A program made the position numbers and the translations under genes. Positions 1-6,880 of a stretch of 64,000 bases of DNA are shown here, one piece after another; within the stretch, counting starts at the first letter, position 1, and the number at the start of each line of letters is the position of its first letter. Below the pieces are notes generated by a model that saw only the letters and a list, made by a program, of their open reading frames with translations, made no database searches and had not been told where the DNA came from. This DNA comes from Fluviicola sp. XM-24bin1 (lineage in GTDB: Bacteria > Bacteroidota > Bacteroidia > Flavobacteriales_D > Crocinitomicaceae): assembly GCA_003149635.1 (NCBI GenBank), contig QCWI01000002.1, positions 262,960 through 326,959 of the forward strand, read 5' to 3'.

Positions 1-1174
1 CGACCAATGCGAATCCCAAACCATATTTGATTACTTCTTCTCTTCTGCTTTTCTCTTCAAAAATCTTCCGATTAGCCACACGATTCAAACTATCGCTCAA
101 TGCCTGTTCTCGCAATTCTTGTTTGTAGCTGGAGCGCAACAATTCCTTCGTTTCCTCCAATCCGTACAAACTATCGCGAACCAAATAGTAATTGCCCAGT
201 GCTGAATAGGCGGCCTTCAAGTCTCCTTCCGAGGCATACAACTCATGAAGGATTTCGTAATTGCGCTTCATGATCGCCATATTGTTGGCGCGCTTGCAAT
301 ACTCCAGGCTTTTCTCTAGTAGCTCTTTCGCTTTGGTCGGATTCCCCAATCGGAAGTGCGTTTTCCCAATATTCGTCCAACTTTCTGCTAAACTGGATTC
401 CGTAGCCTCCGATGATACCGATCGAAAATGATAACCCTTTTCGAAATAAACCAATGCCGAATCGAATGCCTGAATTTCATAATACATCGCACCGATGTTG
501 TTCAGACTTTGACCCATGGCGTAGGTGCTATTCTCCTTTTTTCGGATGTTGAACGCCTTCCGATGGTAATAAATGGTGGAGTCGGGATTGTTGAGTCTCG
601 AATGGGCCAGTCCAATATTGTTATAAATACTCGACCGTACCAAAGGCTTATTCTTTTCTACTTGAGCTGTTATCTCGGAAAGTGCCCGTCGGTATTTCGA
701 AATGGCGCGATCTGGCAATTGAAAGTTCAATTCCAAATTCCCGAGTATCATCAAACATTCAATTCTGGAAAGAGTTGGCAATCGGTATTCCTTGGCTAAT
801 ATTTTGTTGAGGATGTCTGTAGTGCCTTCAGCTTGATCGTTATCGTAATAAGCATATGCTAACCGCTTTAGGTATTTAGCCATCACCGGCTTCGATAACT
901 TTGAACGACGACCTGAAGAGACCAAGGTATCCATGTACACCTGACGTTCAAAGTACATTTCGCGCGCAACAAGAGAATCGTCAATTGCGAGGAGGGCCTT
1001 TCCATGCTTAGATTCCTTTTCTATAAATCTTCCCGCCGATTGAAAATCTTTCAGCAGCTCCGTTCGGTTATCAAGATGCACATAGACTTTTGATTTCCAA
1101 ATTTGGAAGGATTCCTGCCCAAAGGTGTTCAGTGAAGCAAAAAATGCAACTATATAGACAATGCGGTTCGGCAC
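1..1174 (-). CDS. TPR-repeat signalling protein, C-terminus cut by window edge
   Basis: I read this gene on the minus strand from a GTG at 1174; the frame stays open to base 1. The start encodes MPNRIVYIVAFFASLNTFGQ, a signal peptide ending in the FGQ cleavage style of this phylum. About 300 residues of alpha-helical tetratricopeptide repeats follow, with clear TPR signatures (NNIGLAHSRLNNPDSTIYYH, LNNIGAMYYEIQAFDSALVY, WTNIGKTHFRLGNPTKAKEL). A charged helix near the edge (KIFEEKSRREEVIKYG) leads into a hydrophobic stretch (LGFALV) that looks like the start of a transmembrane helix. Bacteroidota proteins with this layout usually end in a histidine kinase or LuxR-type HTH domain, which lies outside the window, so the output domain is inferred. 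No in-frame ATG lies upstream. It sits 38 bp behind the SUFU gene on the same strand and may be cotranscribed. Confidence 0.8.
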   Translation of the reverse strand, partial: MPNRIVYIVAFFASLNTFGQESFQIWKSKVYVHLDNRTELLKDFQSAGRFIEKESKHGKALLAIDDSLVAREMYFERQVYMDTLVSSGRRSKLSKPVMAKYLKRLAYAYYDNDQAEGTTDILNKILAKEYRLPTLSRIECLMILGNLELNFQLPDRAISKYRRALSEITAQVEKNKPLVRSSIYNNIGLAHSRLNNPDSTIYYHRKAFNIRKKENSTYAMGQSLNNIGAMYYEIQAFDSALVYFEKGYHFRSVSSEATESSLAESWTNIGKTHFRLGNPTKAKELLEKSLEYCKRANNMAIMKRNYEILHELYASEGDLKAAYSALGNYYLVRDSLYGLEETKELLRSSYKQELREQALSDSLNRVANRKIFEEKSRREEVIKYGLGFALV

Positions 1175-1212
1175 AAAACAAAGATAGGGAATTGTGATTT
1201 CTAACCCACTGA

Positions 1213-1824
1213 CTAGTGACGTCGATGAAATATCCTTGATTTCATCACGCTTTCACGGAAATCGTCCAGATTTTCATCCACTTTATTATTCAGCATGCGC
1301 TTCAGCAACTTGTGTGTTGTCTTTCCTTGCTTGTACATGAATTCGCGCTCGAAAAGGGGTACGATGGCTAAAAAATTAACCTCTTTATCTCCAACTTTCA
1401 ATGGACGCAACTGTTGTTCCAGCAAAATCGGATTGGAAAGCATGAAGTAATTCTGTTTCATGGTATCAGAAAGGGGCAATGCTTCTTTTCCAGTAGGCAT
1501 CGTGTGTCCATGGCCAAACCATGTTTCCTTCTCCTCCACATATTTCGCGATGCGCTGAATCCAATAATAAATCCAATTCATACGAGGATTATCCAACTCT
1601 TCCGGCTCCCAATAAGACGGCAAACAGAAATACAATTCGTTGTATTCTTTCCCCACTTCTGCCTCAGGTACGGGCATCTTGTAATTATAGAGGCCGTTGG
1701 TCATAAGCACGCGAACTTTGCTTCCAAGATCCAACTCAATCATAAGTAAGGGCATTTCACCCTCCTTTACCGGAACCTCAGAAACATTTTGTTCTCCAAA
1801 TCGCTGTATGAGCTCATTTTTCAC
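1213..1824 (-). CDS. Suppressor of fused (SUFU) domain protein
   Basis: This 203-residue cytoplasmic protein has no signal peptide or membrane segment. It resembles the bacterial suppressor-of-fused family (SUFU domain). The supporting stretches are LGSKVRVLMTNGLYNYKMPV, the NELYFCLPSYW block followed by NWIYYWIQRIAKYVEE, and the late LAIVPLFEREFMYKQG. The N-terminal MKNELIQRFGEQNVSEVPVK is also typical. Length fits a single SUFU domain. The bacterial family has no settled biochemical role; many members are thought to act in polymorphic-toxin immunity or protein binding, but no toxin gene is adjacent here. It is upstream of, and probably cotranscribed with, the TPR protein at 1-1174. Confidence 0.8.
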   Translation of the reverse strand: MKNELIQRFGEQNVSEVPVKEGEMPLLMIELDLGSKVRVLMTNGLYNYKMPVPEAEVGKEYNELYFCLPSYWEPEELDNPRMNWIYYWIQRIAKYVEEKETWFGHGHTMPTGKEALPLSDTMKQNYFMLSNPILLEQQLRPLKVGDKEVNFLAIVPLFEREFMYKQGKTTHKLLKRMLNNKVDENLDDFRESVMKSRIFHRRH

Positions 1825-1954
1825 AGGGCAAAAGTAAGTAATAGTGAGATGGAAAAGGTGGGAAGGAAGAAGTTTGGATGCAATACTGGAATAATTCTTG
1901 ATTTCTAGCGCATATCATCCCTTCTCAATTCGTGCAAACACTTCTTCAATTCAT

Positions 1955-1975
1955 GTAACATTATCCCAATGTTAC
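1955..1975. promoter_or_regulatory. Inverted repeat GTAACAT-N7-ATGTTAC upstream of the 2079 gene
   Basis: A perfect 7-bp inverted repeat lies 104 bp before the start of the secreted protein gene. The rest of the 254-bp gap (1825-2078) is AT-rich and holds further TGTTA/TAACA words (for example AATGTTAA at about 1979, TAATGTTAC near 2055 and GTTAAC near 2070). A regulator site is possible, but AT-rich chance is not excluded. I saw no clear -7/-33 promoter pair. Confidence 0.35.
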
Positions 1976-2078
1976 GCTAATGTTAATTCGTAAAAACACA
2001 TATAAATAAGGGTTTTATTCAAATTTATTGTAACAAAATTTGGATTACTGCGTCTAATGTTACTATATTGTTAACACA

Positions 2079-3605
2079 ATGTTAAGTAATATTATAGAAA
2101 TAGTGCGTCGAATTATCTTCATATCGTTCTTGTTTTTTCTTACCATTCCAGTGGTAATGGGGCAAGATACGCGCATCATCTGGCAAAAGTCAATTGGTGG
2201 TATCGGATACGATCGTATCAATGATATAATTACTGATGATGCCGGTGATGCTTACGTGCTTTCTACAGTGCAAGTCACTAACAATCATGAGATTCAAGTT
2301 TCCAAAATCAGTGAAGATGGTGACTTCCTGTGGACGAAAACAATTGGCGGTGAGCGCGACGATCGCGGGCACAAATTGTTGTTGGATGCATATGGAGATT
2401 TGTTGATTTTAGGAGAGACGAATTCTCAGAACATCGAAGGAAAGTCTACGCACGGCTATATTGATATTCTTTTGATCCGATTGACATTATCTGGGGGGGT
2501 TAAAGATGTACACGTGTACGGAGGATCGAAATTCGAAGAATCGGCATCCATCCTTCAAAAACCGGATGGAAATTACATCTTGACTGGTACCACTATGTCT
2601 ACGGATTTTGATGTCTCTTCCAACAATGGACAAATGGACGCTTGGTTGCTTGAGATCGATTCCAAAGGGAAAATTGTTTGGGAACAAACGTATGGCGGTG
2701 TTGACGACGAATGGGCGGTAAATACAAAATTGCTTGATGATGGATCATTGATCACAGTTTCCAGCACCTCAACATATCAAAATGATTATTCAGACAATCA
2801 TGGCGATGCTGATGTAGTAGTGTACCATACTTCTGGTTCTGGTGACTTGCTTTGGAAAAACCTCTACGGTGGATTCATGTCGGATTACCCAGCGGATTTG
2901 GAAATCCTACCGAACGGACATTTCCTTGTTGGAGCAAACACGTATTCGAATGACGGAGATATTCCTTCAAACAACGGAGGCCAGGATGCTTTACTGATGG
3001 AGATCGACCAAAACGGAGATTTGATTTCGGCGCAAACCTATGGTTCTTTCGGAAACGATCGCATTGCTGCCATTGAACCAAAGGGTAACGGATATGTGAT
3101 TTTTGGATCTAGTAACTCTGCATCGTTGAATGCTGCAGTTGGTAACGGAAGTCAAGATTTCTGGATGTACGAAATCGATAATAACAAAGAAGTAATTCAT
3201 CAGTATTTGTTTGGAGCTTCTGGCTTCGATGAAGGAGTGACGTTCAGTTTGACGAAAGACGGCAGCGTAATCATGGGAGGTGAATCCAACTCTAACGATG
3301 GAGTGATTGGTTCCAACATGGGAAAAAATGACGGTTGGCTCTTAAAAGTTAGCAGCAACTTCGATGAAAATATGACGGAAGCTTCTGTGCATCCGAACCC
3401 TTCGAAAGGCATCGTGTACATCAACGAATTAGAAGAAGGTGCCGTGTTGACCTTGACGAACATGCAAGGGGCTCCTATCAATAGCACTATCACGCCTTAC
3501 GGTACGTCGCGAATCCTGGATTTAAGTATGGAACCAGCTGGCGTTTACATCCTACAGGTGGCGTATCCGGATCGAAAAGAAGTGCACCGAATCGTGCGTA
3601 ACTAG
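2079..3605 (+). CDS. Secreted repeat protein with T9SS type A sorting signal
   Basis: This 508-residue protein has an N-terminal signal peptide (hydrophobic IIFISFLFFLTIPVVMGQ, cleaved about residue 29). Six to seven imperfect repeats of about 55-65 residues follow, each carrying a GG-x-x-x-D/E-D turn, an aliphatic strand and a G-D-x-L/W element (WQKSIGGIGYDRINDI, TIGGERDDRGHKLLLD, QTYGGVDDEWAVNTKL, NLYGGFMSDYPADLEI). This suggests a beta-propeller-like secreted domain of no known enzymatic role. The last 75 residues are a type A T9SS C-terminal domain: ASVHPNPSKGIVYINELEEG, a central LTLTNMQG strand and final AGVYILQV plus HRIVRN. It is expected at the cell surface or in the medium. Its stop codon overlaps the convergent 3602-4069 gene by 4 bp. 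Confidence 0.85.
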   Translation: MLSNIIEIVRRIIFISFLFFLTIPVVMGQDTRIIWQKSIGGIGYDRINDIITDDAGDAYVLSTVQVTNNHEIQVSKISEDGDFLWTKTIGGERDDRGHKLLLDAYGDLLILGETNSQNIEGKSTHGYIDILLIRLTLSGGVKDVHVYGGSKFEESASILQKPDGNYILTGTTMSTDFDVSSNNGQMDAWLLEIDSKGKIVWEQTYGGVDDEWAVNTKLLDDGSLITVSSTSTYQNDYSDNHGDADVVVYHTSGSGDLLWKNLYGGFMSDYPADLEILPNGHFLVGANTYSNDGDIPSNNGGQDALLMEIDQNGDLISAQTYGSFGNDRIAAIEPKGNGYVIFGSSNSASLNAAVGNGSQDFWMYEIDNNKEVIHQYLFGASGFDEGVTFSLTKDGSVIMGGESNSNDGVIGSNMGKNDGWLLKVSSNFDENMTEASVHPNPSKGIVYINELEEGAVLTLTNMQGAPINSTITPYGTSRILDLSMEPAGVYILQVAYPDRKEVHRIVRN

Positions 3606-4069
3606 AACAACGCTTTTTCCAACTGCATCCAAAATGCTTCACTGGAATTCACACATCCTTGATTTAACATTTCATGAATTTCCAATTCGCGTTCTTTCGT
3701 GTACGCCTTTGTGTTTCTAAAGAAGGTAAGTTCTGAAGCATCATGCACCAACGCTTCATGAATTCCCTCCGGAGTAGATAAGTCCACCGACTCACTTTTA
3801 GCGTTGATGGAAATCATCTCAATTGCATCGGGTTTCAACTGAAAAACCATGCAAGACGGCTTCGATCGATGCTCAATAAATTTGATTTTCTCGTACACTT
3901 TCTGAAGTACGGTATCCGAAAACAAGCCCACCAAGTTTCTGGCTTCATCAGGATGTTCCTCATTCATTTTCGCCCATTCATCGCCGTGCACGCCATGTAC
4001 AATTAAGAACTGTTTCAAATCCTCTTCGAACAGCGGCAACTCATCATCGGTAAGCATACGGTATTTCAT
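3602..4069 (-). CDS. DUF6495-like cytoplasmic protein
   Basis: A 155-residue soluble acidic protein without signal or membrane helix. The opening MKYRMLTDDELPLFEEDLKQ, the GVHGDEWAKMNEEHPDEARN block and a conserved-looking middle (VYEKIKFIEHRSKPSCMVFQ) match my memory of DUF6495, a short Bacteroidota family with no assigned function. Family assignment is from recognition only. The stop codon lies inside the stop region of the convergent 2079-3605 gene, so no room remains for an intergenic terminator. The start ATG is at 4069; the 137 bp between it and the next gene must contain divergent promoters. Confidence 0.6.
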   Translation of the reverse strand: MKYRMLTDDELPLFEEDLKQFLIVHGVHGDEWAKMNEEHPDEARNLVGLFSDTVLQKVYEKIKFIEHRSKPSCMVFQLKPDAIEMISINAKSESVDLSTPEGIHEALVHDASELTFFRNTKAYTKERELEIHEMLNQGCVNSSEAFWMQLEKALF

Positions 4070-4206
4070 GAGGCAAAGGTAGTGAACCGTACGGAGTAAG
4101 ATGTGAGAAGTGATCGGTAAATCCCATTTGCGAATTTCGCAATTAACGATTTAGTACTTGCCGAATTGAGGAATGATTCCGGACGTCTGAGCGATACATT
4201 TGGAAT

Positions 4207-4425
4207 ATGAAAACACTTCAAATGAAAACGATTCGTACTTCGATCATTAGCTACATCCAAAAGGATATGGGGCTGTACAAAGGTCATGGTTTGATCCAAA
4301 ACAGTCGATCCCTTTCACGATACACCATCGAACAAATTCTATTGAAAACGCGTGAGCATTCACTGAGCCGAACGATGGAAAAAGTTTCAATTCTATACCA
4401 TAACCTTGCTCAAATCATCGCCTAA
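4207..4425 (+). CDS. Small hypothetical protein translationally coupled to the next gene
   Basis: A 72-residue basic protein I do not recognise (MKTLQMKTIRTSIISYIQKD...). It is predicted mostly helical with no membrane segment. Its reality is supported mainly by context: its TAA overlaps the ATG of the 4425 membrane protein as TAATG, the usual sign of translational coupling. A second in-frame ATG at codon 6 is an alternative start. Nothing in the sequence assigns a function. Confidence 0.5.
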   Translation: MKTLQMKTIRTSIISYIQKDMGLYKGHGLIQNSRSLSRYTIEQILLKTREHSLSRTMEKVSILYHNLAQIIA

Positions 4426-5012
4426 TGACAACACTGCTACCCTACTTCGCACAATTCCGAACTCGAATTATCGACCATCGCTACGCTTGTATTTCCATTG
4501 GAAGTATGGCCATTTTAATGCCTTTCGTTTTAATCGCTGGAGACATTTTCATGGAAGGGAAAATGCAATTGCAACCTTCACTTAGCCACTATTATTACAC
4601 TAAAATCGGTGGACTCTTCGTTGCTTGTCTCTTACTCTTCTCTTGCTTCTTGTTGTTGGATCAAACGGCAACACCTCGGGAAAAAGCTTGGACTTTGTTC
4701 GCCAGTATTTGCGGATTTGGAACGGTGGCGCTTCCAACGATGCCGATCGGTAGCAAACTTGATTTTGTATATACATTGCACTTAATCTTTGCATTATCAC
4801 TATTCATTTCTATGGCCGTTCTTGCTATTCGCCATTACGCTAAAAGATCGACTGGAAGCATCCGTCAATATTTCCATTGGGCAGGATACGGACTCTTGAT
4901 CAGCCTCGCTGGATTGATCGCGTTTTTCGTTGTCGTTACTTTGAGTGGCGGTCATACGGTAGATAGTAATGTCGTTTTGTATATCGAAATTATCATGATC
5001 GCATTGCTTTGA
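4425..5012 (+). CDS. Multi-pass membrane protein, probably shortened by an in-frame TGA
   Basis: The 195-residue product has about six hydrophobic segments (ISIGSMAILMPFVLIAGDIF, LFVACLLLFSCFLLLD, WTLFASICGFGTVALP, TLHLIFALSLFISMAVLAI, WAGYGLLISLAGLIAFFVVV and the C-terminal IEIIMIALL). A family name is not clear to me; it resembles uncharacterised DUF998-like membrane proteins. The reading frame stops at TGA 5010-5012 in the middle of the last helix. The same frame then continues for 15 sense codons (SVWLVKGLDATDGEK) to a TAA at 5058-5060. A Trp codon (TGG) in place of TGA would restore a helix with a normal WLVKG end, so I read this as a recent nonsense change or a base error. The start ATG overlaps the previous stop. 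Confidence 0.7.
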   Translation: MTTLLPYFAQFRTRIIDHRYACISIGSMAILMPFVLIAGDIFMEGKMQLQPSLSHYYYTKIGGLFVACLLLFSCFLLLDQTATPREKAWTLFASICGFGTVALPTMPIGSKLDFVYTLHLIFALSLFISMAVLAIRHYAKRSTGSIRQYFHWAGYGLLISLAGLIAFFVVVTLSGGHTVDSNVVLYIEIIMIALL

Positions 5013-5113
5013 AGTGTTTGGTTGGTAAAAGGACTGGATGCGACTGATGGGGAGAAGTAAAAACCTTCATACTTTCTACTTATCCAAACTCACGCTCATA
5101 CCTGTATATATAG

Positions 5114-5121
5114 TACCTTTG
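5114..5121 (+). promoter_or_regulatory. Candidate -7 box TACCTTTG for dxr
   Basis: TACCTTTG matches the Bacteroidota -7 consensus TAnnTTTG and lies 4 bp before the dxr ATG, which would imply a leaderless or nearly leaderless message. No convincing -33 TTTG is seen at the usual distance, so this is tentative. Confidence 0.35.
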
Positions 5122-5125
5122 TTTC

Positions 5126-6283
5126 ATGCAGCAGAAAAAAGGCATCGCCATTTTAGGATCAACGGGTTCCATTGGCACACAAGCACTGGAAGTTTTAGAG
5201 CAATACCCGGATTATTTCGACTTACAGGTAATTACAGCCAATCGCAATGCTGACCTGCTGATTGAACAAGCCAAGAAACATCATCCAAACACAGTTGTTA
5301 TTGCAGACGAATCTCTTTACGAGAAAGTGAAAAATGCGCTTTGGGACGATGATATTCATGTATATGCCGGAGCCGATGCTTTGTCGCAAGTTGTTTCTAG
5401 CAATGAAGTCCATACCGTATTGACTGCTATGGTCGGTTATTCTGGATTGAAGCCAACCATTGCGGCTATTGAAGCGAAGAAGACCATCGCATTAGCCAAC
5501 AAAGAAACATTGGTGGTAGCCGGAGAGTTGATCAAGAAGATGGCACTGGAAAACAACGTTGCCATCTATCCTGTAGATTCTGAACATTCGGCAATTTTCC
5601 AATGTTTGACGGGCGAATTCCAAAATCCAATTGAGAAAATTTACCTTACTGCTTCCGGTGGGCCGTTCCGAGGATTTACTACCGAGCAATTGCAATCCGT
5701 AACGAGAGCACAAGCACTGAAACATCCGAACTGGAGTATGGGGGCGAAAATTACCATTGATTCGGCCAGCATGATGAACAAAGGCTTGGAAGTTATCGAA
5801 GCGAAATGGCTCTTCGATTTACGACCGGATCAAGTAGATGTCATTGTGCATCCGCAATCCATTGTACACTCTTTAGTGCAATTTGAAGATGGAAGCATGA
5901 AAGCACAATGGGGATTGCCGGATATGAAATTGCCCATTCAATATGCCCTTACCTATCCAGATCGGTTCCCAACAAAGTTTGAGCGTTTCAACTTCATGGA
6001 CTACCCAGAATTGACTTTCGAAAAACCGGATCCGAAAACCTTCCGCAATTTGCAACTGGCCTACGATGCGATGGACGCAGGAGGAACCATGCCTTGTGCA
6101 CTGAATGCCGCTAATGAAATTGCCGTTCAAGCGTTTCTAGAGGAAAAAATCTCGTTCTTACAAATCGCTGAGATCAACGAAAAGACGATGCATGCCGCTG
6201 CAACAAAAGGAACTCCTGGATTGGAAGATTTCGTGGCCATTGATTCTGAATCACGTGCGTTCGCTACAGGATTGATTAAGTAA
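5126..6283 (+). CDS. dxr: 1-deoxy-D-xylulose-5-phosphate reductoisomerase
   Basis: DXR converts 1-deoxy-D-xylulose 5-phosphate to 2-C-methyl-D-erythritol 4-phosphate with NADPH, the committed step of the MEP isoprenoid pathway, in the cytoplasm. At 385 residues it is full length. The NADPH-binding GSTGSIG is at residues 11-17. ANKETLVVAGE is present. The metal/substrate motif PVDSEHSAIFQ (Asp and Glu near residues 150-152) is followed by TASGGPFRG, then HPNWSMGAKITIDSASMMNK with GLEVIEA and the HPQSIVHSLVQFEDGS block. All catalytic motifs are intact. The ATG at 5126 places the Rossmann motif correctly. The gene stands alone on its strand with a hairpin-rich gap after it; the often-neighbouring rseP is not here. 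Confidence 0.97.
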   Translation: MQQKKGIAILGSTGSIGTQALEVLEQYPDYFDLQVITANRNADLLIEQAKKHHPNTVVIADESLYEKVKNALWDDDIHVYAGADALSQVVSSNEVHTVLTAMVGYSGLKPTIAAIEAKKTIALANKETLVVAGELIKKMALENNVAIYPVDSEHSAIFQCLTGEFQNPIEKIYLTASGGPFRGFTTEQLQSVTRAQALKHPNWSMGAKITIDSASMMNKGLEVIEAKWLFDLRPDQVDVIVHPQSIVHSLVQFEDGSMKAQWGLPDMKLPIQYALTYPDRFPTKFERFNFMDYPELTFEKPDPKTFRNLQLAYDAMDAGGTMPCALNAANEIAVQAFLEEKISFLQIAEINEKTMHAAATKGTPGLEDFVAIDSESRAFATGLIK

Positions 6284-6301
6284 CTGTCACCCCTCTTTGA
6301 T

Positions 6302-6398
6302 TCTCCCTCAAGGGGAGAGTAAATTATCCCTCCTCCCGTGAGGGAGGTGACGTTGATACAAAGAGCATTGAGCGTAGCCTGAGGCTCTCGAAGGCTAC
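6302..6398. repeat. Cluster of three intergenic hairpins (REP-like)
   Basis: Downstream of dxr lie three inverted repeats: TCTCCC/GGGAGA (6302-6307 with 6313-6318), CCTCCC-GTGA-GGGAGG (6332-6347), and GTAGCC/GGCTAC (6374-6379 with 6393-6398) enclosing CTGAGGCTCTCGAAG. The same 15-mer recurs at 24278-24292, so this is probably a dispersed intergenic repeat. The first two may also slow transcription leaving dxr, but no T-run follows. Confidence 0.55.
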
Positions 6399-6439
6399 CC
6401 TCCCCAATCCCAACACTTCACTCAATAAAAACCACACTC

Positions 6440-6495
6440 AACTAACTTTTTAGTTAATTAACTATGTTTTTAGTTTGTCAACTAAAGAATTAGTT
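6440..6495. promoter_or_regulatory. Triple BlaI-type operator, three 16-bp palindromes at 20-bp pitch
   Basis: Three copies of a 16-bp dyad occur at 6440-6455 (AACTAACTTTTTAGTT), 6460-6475 (AACTATGTTTTTAGTT) and 6480-6495 (AACTAAAGAATTAGTT). Each has AACTA/TAGTT arms and starts exactly 20 bp after the previous one, about two helical turns, so all face the same side of the DNA. They cover the promoter at 6473-6504 just upstream of the BlaI-type repressor. Autoregulation by that repressor is inferred. Confidence 0.75.
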
Positions 6496-6504
6496 ATATG
6501 TTTG
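6473..6504 (+). promoter_or_regulatory. Promoter of the blaI-blaR1 operon
   Basis: TTTG at 6473-6476 and TATGTTTG at 6497-6504, separated by 20 bp, fit the Bacteroidota -33/-7 pattern. The -33 box overlaps the second operator palindrome and the third palindrome fills the spacer, so a bound repressor would block polymerase. The predicted transcript starts about 12-15 nt before the ATG at 6524. Confidence 0.65.
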
Positions 6505-6523
6505 TGATGTAATCTTAATTACT

Positions 6524-6880
6524 ATGCAAGAATTAACAAAAGCAGAAGCGCAGGTGATGCAATACCTCTGGGAATTGAAGGAGGGCTTTGTAAAAGACAT
6601 CGTGGAGAAGTTTCCCGATCCAAAACCTGCCTATAATACAGTATCTACCATCATTCGAATTTTGGAAAAGAAAGAAGTTGTAGGTCACAAGGCGTACGGT
6701 AGATCTTTCATGTATTACCCTCTTATTACCAAAGAGAGTTACACGAAGAACACAACCAATCAACTTGTAGATAATTACTTCTCTGGCTCGGTGGAGAATC
6801 TGGTTTCCTTCTTCGTTAAAGAAAAAGAAATCAGCGTAGATGAGCTGGAAAAAATCCTAAACGAAATCAAAAAGTCATGA
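6524..6880 (+). CDS. BlaI/MecI/CopY-family transcriptional repressor
   Basis: A 118-residue winged-helix repressor. The N-terminal helix-turn-helix region MQELTKAEAQVMQYLWELKE, then PAYNTVSTIIRILEKKEVVG as recognition helix, and the wing HKAYGRSFMYYPL are characteristic of the BlaI/Penicillinase_R family. The C-terminal helices (NQLVDNYFSGSVENLVSFFV, VDELEKILNEIKK) form the dimerisation region. Family members bind palindromic operators as dimers and are inactivated by cleavage through a partner BlaR1-type protease. The partner overlaps this gene by ATGA at 6877-6880. The three palindromes at 6440-6495 are the expected target. No beta-lactamase gene is next to it, so the inducing signal is unknown. 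Confidence 0.92.
   Translation: MQELTKAEAQVMQYLWELKEGFVKDIVEKFPDPKPAYNTVSTIIRILEKKEVVGHKAYGRSFMYYPLITKESYTKNTTNQLVDNYFSGSVENLVSFFVKEKEISVDELEKILNEIKKS

Noticed and set aside
1414..1749. Plus-strand ORF opposite the SUFU gene
   Set aside because: It overlaps the SUFU frame fully and shows no domain.
5010..5012. TGA as a recoded sense codon (Trp code or selenocysteine)
   Set aside because: Intact genes such as blaI and the type B cargo at 37967 end at TGA, the glutathione peroxidase uses an ordinary Cys, and no Sec hairpin is evident; a point change is simpler.
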